Source of the DNA: Synchiropus splendidus
Lineage: Eukaryota; Chordata; Actinopteri; Syngnathiformes; Callionymidae
Direction of reading: 5' to 3'
DNA: 64,000 nucleotides
Assembly (NCBI RefSeq): GCF_027744825.2
Contig: NC_071340.1
Span: 193,501-257,500 of the forward strand
Shown here one piece after another: positions 48,401 through 61,853 of this stretch. The number at the start of each line of letters is the position of its first letter. Position 1 is the stretch's first letter. The translations under genes and the position numbers were made by a program. The notes below the pieces were generated by a model, which was not told where the DNA came from, searched no databases, and was given only the letters and a program-made list of their open reading frames with translations.

Positions 48401-51400
48401 AGTTATCAACACTTTTATGTTTGGCGTTCCGAAACCCACCTTATCTCAGGCTGAAAAGCGTTTTTGTGCATTGTGCCATAACTTTTCAGGAAAGCTTCAG
48501 AACATGAAATTTTAACCTCCCACTATAGCAGAAAGGGTCTTTCTAGTAGTTGCACATCAAATCTAAACTGTCTGAAATGTTTTTCCAAAGTTATCAACAC
48601 TTTTATGTTTGGGGTTCCGAAACCCACCTTATCTCAGGCTGAAAAGCGTTTTTGTGCATTGTGCCATAACTTTTCAGGGAAGCTTCAGAACATGAAATTT
48701 TAACCTCCCACTATAGCAGAAAGGGTCTTTCTAGTAGTTGCACATCAAATCTAAACTGTCTGAAGTGTTTTTCCAAAGTTATCAACACTTTTATGTTTGG
48801 CGTTCCGAAACCCACCTTATCTCAGGCTGAAAAGCGTTTTTGTGCATTGTGCCATAACTTTTCAGGGAAGCTTCAGAACATGAAATTTTAACCTCCCACT
48901 ATAGCAGAAAGGGTCTTTCTAGTAGTTGCACATCAAATCTAAACTGTCTGAAGTGTTTTTCCAAAGTTATCAACACTTTTATGTTTGGCGTTCCGAAACC
49001 CACCTTACCTCAGGCTGAAAAGCGTTTTTACGCATTGTGCCATAACTTTTCAGGGAAGCTTCAGAACATGAAATTTTAACCTCCCACTATAGCAGAAAGG
49101 GTCTTTCTAGTAGGTGCACATCAAATCTAAGCTGTCTGAAGTGTTTTTCGAAAGTTATCAACACTTTTATGTTTGGCGTTCCGAAACCCACCTTATCTCA
49201 GGCTGAAAAGCGTTTTTGTGAATTGTGCCATAACTTTTCAGGAAAGCTTGAGAACATGAAATTTTAACCTCCCACTATAGCAGAAAGGGTCTTTCTAGTA
49301 GTTGCACATCAAATCTAAACTGTCTGAAGTGTTTTTCCAAAGTTATCAACACTTTTATGTTTGGCGTTCCGAAACCCACCTTATCTCAGGCTGAAAAGCG
49401 TTTTTACGCATTGTGCCATAACTTTTCAGGGAAGCTTCAGAACATGAAATTTTAACCTCCCACTATAGCAGAAAGGGTCTTTCTAGTAGGTGCACATCAA
49501 ATCTAAGCTCTCTGAAGTGTTTTTCGAAAGTTATCAACACTTTTATGTTTGGCGCTCCGAAACCCACCTTATCTCAGGCTGAAAAGCGTTTTTGTGCATT
49601 GTGCCATAACTTTTCAGGAAAGCTTCAGAACATGAAATTTTAACCTCCCACTATAGCAGAAAGGGTCTTTCTAGTAGTTGCACATCAAATCTAAACTGTC
49701 TGAAGTGTTTTTCCAAAGTTATCAACACTTTTATGTTTGGCGTTCCGAAACCCACCTTATCTCAGGCTGAAAAGCGTTTTTGTGCATTGTGCCATAACTT
49801 TTCAGGGAAGCTTCAGAACATGAAATTTTAACCTCCCACTATAGCAGAAAGGGTCTTTCTAGTAGTTGCACATCAAATCTAAGCTGTCTGAAGTGTTTTT
49901 CAAAAGTTATCAACACTTTTATGTTTGGCGTTCCGAAACCCACCTTATCTCAGGCTGAAAAGCGTTTTTGTGCATTGTGCCATAACTTTTCAGGGAAGCT
50001 TCAGAACATGAAATTTTAACCTCCCACTATAGCAGAAAGGGTCTTTCTAGTAGTTGCACATCAAATCTCAACTGTCTGAAGTGTTTTTCCAAAGTTATCA
50101 ACACTTTTATGTTTGGCGTTCCGAAACCCACCTTATCTCAGGCTGAAAAGCGTTTTTGTGCATTGTGCCATAACTTTTCAGGGAAGCTTCAGAACATGAA
50201 ATTTTAACCTCCCACTATAGCAGAAAGGGTCTTTCTAGTAGTTGCACATCAAATCTAAGCTGTCTGAAGTGTTTTTCAAAAGTTATCAACACTTTTATGT
50301 TTGGCGTTCCGAAACCCACCTTATCTCAGGCTGAAAAGCGTTTTTGTGCATTGTGCCATAACTTTTCAGGAAAGCTTCAGAACATGAAATTTTAACCTCC
50401 CACTATAGCAGAAAGGGTCTTTCTAGTAGTTGCACATCAAATCTAAACTGTCTGAAGTGTTTTTCCAAAGTTATCAACACTTTTATGTTTGGCGTTCCGA
50501 AACCCACCTTATCTCAGGCTGAAAAGCGTTTTTACGCATTGTGCCATAACTTTTCAGGGAAGCTTCAGAACATGAAATTTTAACCTCCCACTATAGCAGA
50601 AAGGGTCTTTCTAGTAGGTGCACATCAAATCTAAGCTCTCTGAAGTGTTTTTCGAAAGTTATCAACACTTTTATGTTTGGCGTTCCGAAACCCACCTTAT
50701 CTCAGGCTGAAAAGCGTTTTTGTGCATTGTGCCATAACTTTTCAGGAAAGCTTCAGAACATGAAATTTTAACCTCCCACTATAGCAGAAAGGGTCTTTCT
50801 AGTAGTTGCACATCAAACCTAAACTGTCTGAAGTGTTTTTCCAAAGTTATCAACACTTTTATGTTTGGCGTTCCGAAACCCACCTTATCTCAGGCTGAAA
50901 AGCGTTTTTGTGCATTGTGCCATAACTTTTCAGGGAAGCTTCAGAACATGAAATTTTAACCTCCCACTATAGCAGAAAGGGTCTTTCTAGTAGTTGCACA
51001 TCAAATCTAAGCTGTCTGAAGTGTTTTTCAAAAGTTATCAACACTTTTATGTTTGGCGTTCCGAAACCCACCTTATCTCAGGCTGAAAAGCGTTTTTGTG
51101 CATTGTGCCATAACTTTTCAGGAAAGCTTCAGAACATGAAATTTTAACCTCCCACTATAGCAGAAAGGGTCTTTCTAGTAGTTGCACATCAAATCTAAAC
51201 TGTCTGAAGTGTTTTTCCAAAGTTATCAACACTTTTATGTTTGGCGTTCCGAAACCCACCTTATCTCAGGCTGAAAAGCGTTTTTACGCATTGTGCCATA
51301 ACTTTTCAGGGAAGCTTCAGAACATGAAATTTTAACCTCCCACTATAGCAGAAAGGGTCTTTCTAGTAGGTGCACATCAAATCTAAGCTCTCTGAAGTGT

Positions 51401-54400
51401 TTTTCGAAAGTTATCAACACTTTTATGTTTGGCGTTCCGAAACCCACCTTATCTCAGGCTGAAAAGCGTTTTTGTGCATTGTGCCATAACTTTTCAGGGA
51501 AGCTTCAGAACATGAAATTTTAACCTCCCACTATAGCAGAAAGGGTCTTTCTAGTAGTTGCACATCAAATCTAAGCTGTCTGAAGTGTTTTTCAAAAGTT
51601 ATCAACACTTTTATGTTTGGCGTTCCGAAACCCACCTTATCTCAGGCTGAAAAGCGTTTTTGTGCATTGTGCCATAACTTTTCAGGAAAACTTCAGAACA
51701 TGAAATTTTAACCTCCCACTATAGCAGAAAGGGTCTTTCTAGTAGTTGCACATCAAATCTAAGCTCTCTGAAGTGTTTTTCCAAAGTTATCAACACTTTT
51801 ATGTTTGGCGTTCCGAAACCCACCTTATCTCAGGCTGAAAAGCGTTTTTGTGCATTGTGCCATAACTTTTCAGGAAAGCTTCAGAACATGAAATTTTAAC
51901 CTCCCACTATAGCAGAAAGGGTCTTTCTAGTAGTTGCACATCAAATCTAAACTGTCTGAAGTGTTTTTCAAAAGTTATCAACACTTTTATGTTTGGCGTT
52001 CCGAAACCCACCTTATCTCAGGCTGAAAAGCGTTTTTACGCATTGTGCCATAACTTTTCAGGGAAGCTTCAGAACATGAAATTTTAACCTCCCACTATAG
52101 CAGAAAGGGTCTTTCTAGTAGGTGCACATCAAATCTAAGCTCTCTGAAGTGTTTTTCGAAAGTTATCAACACTTTTATGTTTGGCGTTCCGAAACCCACC
52201 TTATCTCAGGCTGAAAAGCGTTTTTGTGCATTGTGCCATAACTTTTCAGGAAAGCTTCAGAACGTGAAATTTTAACCTCCCACTATAGCAGAAAGTGTCT
52301 TTCTAGTAGTTGCATATCAAATCTAAACTGTCTGAAGTGTTTTTCCAAAGTTATTAACACTTTTATGTTTGGCGTTCCGAAACCCACCTTATCTCAGGCT
52401 GAAAAACGTTTTTGTGCATTGTGCCATAACTTTTCAGGGAAGCTTCAGAACATGAAATTTTAACCTCCCACTATAGCAGAAAGGGTCTTTCTAGTAGTTG
52501 CACATCAAATCTAAGCTCTCTGAAGTGTTTTTCGAAAGTTATCAACACTTTTATGTTTGGCGTTCCGAAACCCACCTTATCTCAGGCTGAAAAGCGTTTT
52601 TGTGCATTGTGCCATAACTTTTCAGGGAAGCTTCAGAACATGAAATTTTAACCTCCCACTATAGCAGAAAGGGTCTTTCTAGTAGTTGCACATCAAATCT
52701 AAACTGTCTGAAGTGTTTTTCCAAAGTTATCAACACTTTTATGTTTGGCGTTCCGAAACCCACCTTATCTCAGGCTGAAAAGCGTTTTTGTGCATTGTGC
52801 CATAACTTTTCTGGGAAGCTTCAGAACATGAAATTTTAACCTCCCACTATAGCAGAAAGGGTCTTTCTAGTAGTTGCACATCAAATCTAAACTGTCTGAA
52901 GTGTTTTTCCAAAGTTATCAACACTTTTATGTTTGGCGTTCCGAAACCCACCTTATCTCAGGCTGAAAAGCGTTTTTGTGCATTGTGCCATAACTTTTCA
53001 GGGAAGCTTCAGAACATGAAATTTTAACCTCCCACTATAGCAGAAAGGGTCTTTCTAGTAGTTGCACATCAAATCTAAGCTGTCTGAAGTGTTTTTCAAA
53101 AGTTATCAACACTTTTATGTTTGGCGTTCCGAAACCCACCTTATCTCAGGCTGAAAAGCGTTTTTGTGCATTGTGCCATAACTTTTCAGGAAAGCTTCAG
53201 AACATGAAATTTTAACCTCCCACTATAGCAGAAAGGGTCTTTCTAGTAGTTGCACATCAAATCTAAACTGTCTGAAGTGTTTTTCCAAAGTTATCAACAC
53301 TTTTATGTTTGGCGTTCCGAAACCCACCTTATCTCAGGCTGAAAAGCGTTTTTACGCATTGTGCCATAACTTTTCAGGGAAGCTTCAGAACATGAAATTT
53401 TAACCTCCCACTATAGCAGAAAGGGTCTTTCTAGTAGGTGCACATCAAATCTAAGCTCTCTGAAGTGTTTTTCGAAAGTTATCAACACTTTTATGTTTGG
53501 CGTTCCGAAACCCACCTTATCTCAGGCTGAAAAGCGTTTTTGTGCATTGTGCCATAACTTTTCAGGAAAGCTTCAGAACATGAAATTTTAACCTCCCACT
53601 ATAGCAGAAAGGGTCTTTCTAGTAGTTGCACATCAAATCTAAACTGTCTGAAGTGTTTTTCCAAAGTTATCAACACTTTTATGTTTGGCGTTCCGAAACC
53701 CACCTTATCTCAGGCTGAAAAGCGTTTTTGTGCATTGTGCCATAACTTTTCAGGGAAGCTTCAGAACATGAAATTTTAACCTCCCACTATAGCAGAAAGG
53801 GTCTTTCTAGTAGTTGCACATCAAATCTAAGCTGTCTGAAGTGTTTTTCAAAAGTTATCAACACTTTTATGTTTGGCGTTCCGAAACCCACCTTATCTCA
53901 GGCTGAAAAGCGTTTTTGTGCATTGTGCCATAACTTTTCAGGAAAGCTTCAGAACATGAAATTTTAACCTCCCACTATAGCAGAAAGGGTCTTTCTAGTA
54001 GTTGCACATCAAATCTAAACTGTCTGAAGTGTTTTTCCAAAGTTATCAACACTTTTATGTTTGGCGTTCCGAAACCCACCTTATCTCAGGCTGAAAAGCG
54101 TTTTTACGCATTGTGCCATAACTTTTCAGGGAAGCTTCAGAACATGAAATTTTAACCTCCCACTATAGCAGAAAGGGTCTTTCTAGTAGGTGCACATCAA
54201 ATCTAAGCTCTCTGAAGTGTTTTTCGAAAGTTATCAACACTTTTATGTTTGGCGTTCCGAAACCCACCTTATCTCAGGCTGAAAAGCGTTTTTGTGCATT
54301 GTGCCATAACTTTTCAGGGAAGCTTCAGAACATGAAATTTTAACCTCCCACTATAGCAGAAAGGGTCTTTCTAGTAGTTGCACATCAAATCTAAACTGTC

Positions 54401-55273
54401 TGAAGTGTTTTTCCAAAGTTATTAACACTTTTATGTTTGGCGTTCCGAAACCCACCTTATCTCAGGCTGAAAAGCGTTTTTGTGCATTGTGCCATAACTT
54501 TTCAGGGAAGCTTCAGAACATGAAATTTTAACCTCCCACTATAGCAGAAAGGGTCTTTCTAGTAGTTGCACATCAAATCTAAGCTGTCTGAAGTGTTTTT
54601 CAAAAGTTATCAACACTTTTATGTTTGGCGTTCCGAAACCCACCTTATCTCAGGCTGAAAAGCGTTTTTGTGCATTGTGCCATAACTTTTCAGGAAAGCT
54701 TCAGAACATGAAATTTTAACCTCCCACTATAGCAGAAAGGGTCTTTCTAGTAGTTGCACATCAAATCTAAACTGTCTGAAGTGTTTTTCCAAAGTTATCA
54801 ACACTTTTATGTTTGGAGTTCCGAAACCCACCTTATCTCAGGCTGAAAAGCGTTTTTGTGCATTGTGCCATAACTTTTCAGGAAAGCTTCAGAACATGAA
54901 ATTTTAACCTCCCACTATAGCAGAAAGGGTCTTTCTAGTAGTTGCACATCAAATCTAAACTGTCTGAAGTGTTTTTCCAAAGTTATCAACACTTTTATGT
55001 TTGGCGTTCCGAAACCCACCTTATCTCAGGCTGAAAAGCGTTTTTGTGCATTGTGCCATAACTTTTCAGGGAAGCTTCAGAACATGAAATTTTAACCTCC
55101 CACTATAGCAGAAAGGGTCTTTCTAGTAGTTGCACATCAAATCTAAGCTGTCTGAAGTGTTTTTCAAAAGTTATCAACACTTTTATGTTTGGCGTTCCGA
55201 AACCCACCTTATCTCAGGCTGAAAAGCGTTTTTACGCATTGTGCCATAACTTTTCAGGGAAGCTTCAGAACAT
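45498..55273. repeat. HOR-2 copy 1, 52 monomers, 9776 bp
   Basis: Starts with a D/A chimera, then Bg, (G62 C81 A174), A, Bg with GTGTAC, A with A174, Ba, E, Ct with TTTTGCG and CTCTGGC, C, D, Ct, C with AAAGTG, an AATGGG unit ending AACCTTC, A, Bv with CTACGC, C with GAAATG, C, A with TTACCTC, Bv with GTGAATTG and CTTGAG, A, Ba with GCGCTCC, C, D(G174), C with CTCAAC, D. All these marks return in order from 55274. The right half (50010-54897) is the block shared with 33842-38541. Confidence 0.85.
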
Positions 55274-58200
55274 GAAATTTTAACCTCCCACTATAGCAGA
55301 AAGGGTCTTTCTAGTAGTTGCACATCAAATCTAAGCTGTCTGAAGTGTTTTTCAAAAGTTATCAACACTTTTATGTTTGGCGTTCCGAAACCCACCTTAT
55401 CTCAGGCTGAAAAGCGTTTTTACGCATTGTGCCATAACTTTTCAGGGAAGCTTCAGAACATGAAATTTTAACCTCCCACTATAGCAGAAAGGGTCTTTCT
55501 AGTAGGTGCACATCAAATCTAAGCTCTCTGAAGTGTTTTTCGAAAGTTATCAACACTTTTATGTTTGGCGTTCCGAAACCCACCTTATCTCAGGCTGAAA
55601 AGCGTTTTTGTGCATTGTGCCATAACTTTTCAGGGAAGCTTCAGAACATGAAATTTTAACCTCCCACTATAGCAGAAAGGGTCTTTCTAGTAGTTGCACA
55701 TCAAATCTAAGCTGTCTGAAGTGTTTTTCCAAAGTTATCAACACTTTTATGTTTGGCGTTCCGAAACCCACCTTATCTCAGGCTGAAAAGCGTTTTTGTG
55801 CATTGTGCCATAACTTTTCAGGAAAGCTTCAGAACATGAAATTTTAACCTCCCACTATAGCAGAAAGGGTCTTTCTAGTAGTTGCACATCAAATCTAAAC
55901 TGTCTGAAGTGTTTTTCCAAAGTTATCAACACTTTTATGTTTGGCGTTCCGAAACCCACCTTATCTCAGGCTGAAAAGCGTTTTTACGCATTGTGCCATA
56001 ACTTTTCAGGGAAGCTTCAGAACATGAAATTTTAACCTCCCACTATAGCAGAAAGGGTCTTTCTAGTAGGTGTACATCAAATCTAAGCTCTCTGAAGTGT
56101 TTTTCGAAAGTTATCAACACTTTTATGTTTGGCGTTCCGAAACCCACCTTATCTCAGGCTGAAAAGCGTTTTTGTGCATTGTGCCATAACTTTTCAGGGA
56201 AGCTTCAGAACATGAAATTTTAACCTCCCACTATAGCAGAAAGGGTCTTTCTAGTAGTTGCACATCAAATCTAAACTGTCTGAAGTGTTTTTCCAAAGTT
56301 ATCAACACTTTTATGTTTGGCGTTCCGAAACCCACCTTATCTCAGGCTGAAAAGCGTTTTTACGCATTGTGCCATAACTTTTCAGGAAAGCTTCAGAACA
56401 TGAAATTTTAACCTCCCACTATAGCAGAAAGGGTCTTTCTAGTAGGTGCACATCAAATCTAAGCTCTCTGAAGTGTTTTTCGAAAGTTATCAACACTTTT
56501 ATGTTTGGCGTTCCGAAACCCACCTTATCTCAGGCTGAAAAGCGTTTTTGTGCATTGTGCCATAACTTTTCAGGAAAGCTTCAGAACATGAAATTTTAAC
56601 CTCCCACTATAGCAGAAAGTGTCTTTCTAGTAGTTGCACATCAAATCTAAACTGTCTGAAGTGTTTTTCCAAAGTTATTAACACTTTTATGTTTGGCGTT
56701 CCGAAACCCACCTTATCTCAGGCTGAAAAGCGTTTTTGTGCATTGTGCCATAACTTTTCAGGGAAGCTTCAGAACATGAAATTTTAACCTCCCACTATAG
56801 CAGAAAGGGTCTTTCTAGTAGTTGCACATCAAATCTAAACTGTCTGAAGTGTTTTTCCAAAGTTATTAACACTTTTATGTTTTGCGTTCCGAAACCCACC
56901 TTATCTCTGGCTGAAAAGCGTTTTTGTGCATTGTGCCATAACTTTTCAGGGAAGCTTCAGAACATGAAATTTTAACCTCCCACTATAGCAGAAAGGGTCT
57001 TTCTAGTAGTTGCACATCAAATCTAAACTGTCTGAAGTGTTTTTCCAAAGTTATCAACACTTTTATGTTTGGCGTTCCGAAACCCACCTTATCTCAGGCT
57101 GAAAAGCGTTTTTGTGCATTGTGCCATAACTTTTCAGGGAAGCTTCAGAACATGAAATTTTAACCTCCCACTATAGCAGAAAGGGTCTTTCTAGTAGTTG
57201 CACATCAAATCTAAGCTGTCTGAAGTGTTTTTCAAAAGTTATCAACACTTTTATGTTTGGCGTTCCGAAACCCACCTTATCTCAGGCTGAAAAGCGTTTT
57301 TGTGCATTGTGCCATAACTTTTCAGGAAAGCTTCAGAACATGAAATTTTAACCTCCCACTATAGCAGAAAGGGTCTTTCTAGTAGTTGCACATCAAATCT
57401 AAACTGTCTGAAGTGTTTTTCCAAAGTTATTAACACTTTTATGTTTGGCGTTCCGAAACCCACCTTATCTCAGGCTGAAAAGCGTTTTTGTGCATTGTGC
57501 CATAACTTTTCAGGGAAGCTTCAGAACATGAAATTTTAACCTCCCACTATAGCAGAAAGGGTCTTTCTAGTAGTTGCACATCAAATCTAAAGTGTCTGAA
57601 GTGTTTTTCCAAAGTTATCAACACTTTTATGTTTGGCGTTCCGAAACCCACCTTATCTCAGGCTGAAAAGCGTTTTTGTGCATTGTGCCATAACTTTTCA
57701 GGGAAGCTTCAGAACATGAAATTTTAACCTCCCACTATAGCAGAATGGGTCTTTCTAGTAGTTGCACATCAAATCTAAGCTGTCTGAAGTGTTTTTCCAA
57801 AGTTATCAACACTTTTATGTTTGGCGTTCCGAAACCCACCTTATCTCAGGCTGAAAAGCGTTTTTGTGCATTGTGCCATAACTTTTCAGGAAACCTTCAG
57901 AACATGAAATTTTAACCTCCCACTATAGCAGAAAGGGTCTTTCTAGTAGTTGCACATCAAATCTAAACTGTCTGAAGTGTTTTTCCAAAGTTATCAACAC
58001 TTTTATGTTTGGCGTTCCGAAACCCACCTTATCTCAGGCTGAAAAGCGTTTTTACGCATTGTGCCATAACTTTTCAGGGAAGCTTCAGAACATGAAATTT
58101 TAACCTCCCACTATAGCAGAAAGGGTCTTTCTAGTAGGTGCACATCAAATCTACGCTGTCTGAAGTGTTTTTCGAAAGTTATCAACACTTTTATGTTTGG

Positions 58201-60537
58201 CGTTCCGAAACCCACCTTATCTCAGGCTGAAAAGCGTTTTTGTGCATTGTGCCATAACTTTTCAGGAAAGCTTCAGAACATGAAATTTTAACCTCCCACT
58301 ATAGCAGAAAGGGTCTTTCTAGTAGTTGCACATCAAATCTAAACTGTCTGAAATGTTTTTCCAAAGTTATCAACACTTTTATGTTTGGCGTTCCGAAACC
58401 CACCTTATCTCAGGCTGAAAAGCGTTTTTACGCATTGTGCCATAACTTTTCAGGGAAGCTTCAGAACATGAAATTTTAACCTCCCACTATAGCAGAAAGG
58501 GTCTTTCTAGTAGTTGCACATCAAATCTAAACTGTCTGAAGTGTTTTTCCAAAGTTATCAACACTTTTATGTTTGGCGTTCCGAAACCCACCTTATCTCA
58601 GGCTGAAAAGCGTTTTTACGCATTGTGCCATAACTTTTCAGGGAAGCTTCAGAACATGAAATTTTACTCTCCCACTATAGCAGAAAGGGTCTTTCTAGTA
58701 GGTGCACATCAAATCTAAGCTCTCTGAAGTGTTTTTCGAAAGTTATCAACACTTTTATGTTTGGCGTTCCGAAACCCACCTTATCTCAGGCTGAAAAGCG
58801 TTTTTGTGCATTGTGCCATAACTTTTCAGGGAAGCTTCAGAACATGAAATTTTAACCTCCCACTATAGCAGAAAGGGTCTTTCTAGTAGTTGCACATCAA
58901 ATCTAAACTGTCTGAAGTGTTTTTCCAAAGTTATCAACACTTTTATGTTTGGCGTTCCGAAACCCACCTTATCTCAGGCTGAAAAGCGTTTTTGTGCATT
59001 GTGCCATAACTTTTCAGGGAAGCTTCAGAACATGAAATTTTAACCTCCCACTATAGCAGAAAGGGTCTTTCTAGTAGTTGCACATCAAATCTAAACTGTC
59101 TGAAGTGTTTTTCCAAAGTTATCAACACTTTTATGTTTGGCGTTCCGAAACCCGCCTTACCTCAGGCTGAAAAGCGTTTTTACGCATTGTGCCATAACTT
59201 TTCAGGGAAGCTTCAGAACATGAAATTTTAACCTCCCACTATAGCAGAAAGGGTCTTTCTAGTAGGTGCACATCAAATCTAAGCTGTCTGAAGTGTTTTT
59301 CGAAAGTTATCAACACTTTTATGTTTGGCGTTCCGAAACCCACCTTATCTCAGGCTGAAAAGCGTTTTTGTGAATTGTGCCATAACTTTTCAGGAAAGCT
59401 TGAGAACATGAAATTTTAACCTCCCACTATAGCAGAAAGGGTCTTTCTAGTAGTTGCACATCAAATCTAAACTGTCTGAAGTGTTTTTCCAAAGTTATCA
59501 ACACTTTTATGTTTGGCGTTCCGAAACCCACCTTATCTCAGGCTGAAAAGCGTTTTTACGCATTGTGCCATAACTTTTCAGGGAAGCTTCAGAACATGAA
59601 ATTTTAACCTCCCACTATAGCAGAAAGGGTCTTTCTAGTAGGTGCACATCAAATCTAAGCTCTCTGAAGTGTTTTTCGAAAGTTATCAACACTTTTATGT
59701 TTGGCGCTCCGAAACCCACCTTATCTCAGGCTGAAAAGCGTTTTTGTGCATTGTGCCATAACTTTTCAGGAAAGCTTCAGAACATGAAATTTTAACCTCC
59801 CACTATAGCAGAAAGGGTCTTTCTAGTAGTTGCACATCAAATCTAAACTGTCTGAAGTGTTTTTCCAAAGTTATCAACACTTTTATGTTTGGCGTTCCGA
59901 AACCCACCTTATCTCAGGCTGAAAAGCGTTTTTGTGCATTGTGCCATAACTTTTCAGGGAAGCTTCAGAACATGAAATTTTAACCTCCCACTATAGCAGA
60001 AAGGGTCTTTCTAGTAGTTGCACATCAAATCTAAGCTGTCTGAAGTGTTTTTCAAAAGTTATCAACACTTTTATGTTTGGCGTTCCGAAACCCACCTTAT
60101 CTCAGGCTGAAAAGCGTTTTTGTGCATTGTGCCATAACTTTTCAGGGAAGCTTCAGAACATGAAATTTTAACCTCCCACTATAGCAGAAAGGGTCTTTCT
60201 AGTAGTTGCACATCAAATCTCAACTGTCTGAAGTGTTTTTCCAAAGTTATCAACACTTTTATGTTTGGCGTTCCGAAACCCACCTTATCTCAGGCTGAAA
60301 AGCGTTTTTGTGCATTGTGCCATAACTTTTCAGGGAAGCTTCAGAACATGAAATTTTAACCTCCCACTATAGCAGAAAGGGTCTTTCTAGTAGTTGCACA
60401 TCAAATCTAAGCTGTCTGAAGTGTTTTTCAAAAGTTATCAACACTTTTATGTTTGGCGTTCCGAAACCCACCTTATCTCAGGCTGAAAAGCGTTTTTGTG
60501 CATTGTGCCATAACTTTTCAGGAAAGCTTCAGAACAT
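55274..60537. repeat. HOR-2 copy 2, first 28 monomers
   Basis: Monomers 295-311 match 243-259 with a 52-monomer shift (9776 bp); from the TTACCTC unit onward the shift is 54 monomers (10152 bp). Copy 2 has an additional A-Bg pair (58470-58845, with TTACTCTCCC at 58658) after the GAAATG monomer, replacing one C unit by three monomers. Monomer 311 also switches from C to A downstream of GAAATG. Correspondence merges into the right-end 7-mer HOR at 59222. Confidence 0.84.
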
Positions 60538-61853
60538 GAAATTTTAACCTCCCACTATAGCAGAAAGGGTCTTTCTAGTAGTTGCACATCAAATCTAAAC
60601 TGTCTGAAGTGTTTTTCCAAAGTTATCAACACTTTTATGTTTGGCGTTCCGAAACCCACCTTATCTCAGGCTGAAAAGCGTTTTTGTGAATTGTGCCATA
60701 ACTTTTCAGGAAAGCTTGAGAACATGAAATTTTAACCTCCCACTATAGCAGAAAGGGTCTTTCTAGTAGTTGCACATCAAATCTAAACTGTCTGAAGTGT
60801 TTTTCCAAAGTTATCAACACTTTTATGTTTGGCGTTCCGAAACCCACCTTATCTCAGGCTGAAAAGCGTTTTTACGCATTGTGCCATAACTTTTCAGGGA
60901 AGCTTCAGAACATGAAATTTTAACCTCCCACTATAGCAGAAAGGGTCTTTCTAGTAGGTGCACATCAAATCTAAGCTCTCTGAAGTGTTTTTCGAAAGTT
61001 ATCAACACTTTTATGTTTGGCGCTCCGAAACCCACCTTATCTCAGGATGAAAAGCCTTTTTGTGCATTGTGCCATAACTTTTCAGGAAAGCTTCAGAACA
61101 TGAAATTTTAACCTCCCACATTAGCAGAAAGGGTCTTTCTAGTAGTTGCACATCAAATCTAAACTGTCTGAAGTGTTTTTCCAAAGTTATCAACACTTTT
61201 ATGTTTGGCGTTCCGAAACCCACCTTATCTCAGGCTGAAAAGCGTTTTTGTGCATTGTGCCATAACTTTTCAGGGAAGCTTCAGAACATGAAATTTTAAC
61301 CTCCCACTATAGCAGAAAGGGTCTTTCTAGTAGTTGCACATCAAATCTAAGCTGTCTGAAGTGTTTTTCAAAAGTTATCAACACTTTTATGTTTGGCGTT
61401 CCGAAACCCACCTTATCTCAGGCTGAAAAGCGTTTTTGTGCATTGTGCCATAACTTTTCAGGGAAGCTTCAGAACATGAAATTTTAACCTCCCACTATAG
61501 CAGAAAGGGTCTTTCTAGTAGTTGCACATCAAATCTCAACTGTCTGAAGTGTTTTTCCAAAGTTATCAACACTTTTATGTTTGGCGTTCCGAAACCCACC
61601 TTATCTCAGGCTGAAAAGCGTTTTTGTGCATTGAGCCATAACTTTTCAGGGAAGCTTCAGAACATGAAATTTTAACCTCCCACTATAGCAGAAAGGGTCT
61701 TTCTAGTAGTTGCACATCAAATCTAAGCTGTCTGAAGTGTTTTTCAAAAGTTATCAACACTTTTATGTTTGGCGTTCCGAAACCCACCTTATCTCAGGCT
61801 GAAAAGCGTTTTTGTGCATTGTGCCATAACTTTTCAGGAAAGCTTCAGAACAT
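59222..61853. repeat. 7-monomer HOR, copies 1 and 2 (2 x 1316 bp)
   Basis: Both 59222-60537 and 60538-61853 have the order: unit with GTGAATTG and CTTGAG, A, Ba with GCGCTCC, C, D(G174), C with CTCAAC, D. The first unit is class Bv in copy 1 but has a class C head in copy 2, so the left breakpoint of the duplication lies inside that monomer, before the GTGAATTG mark. Copy 2 adds AGGATGAAAAGCC near 61047 and CACATTAGC near 61118. Confidence 0.88.
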
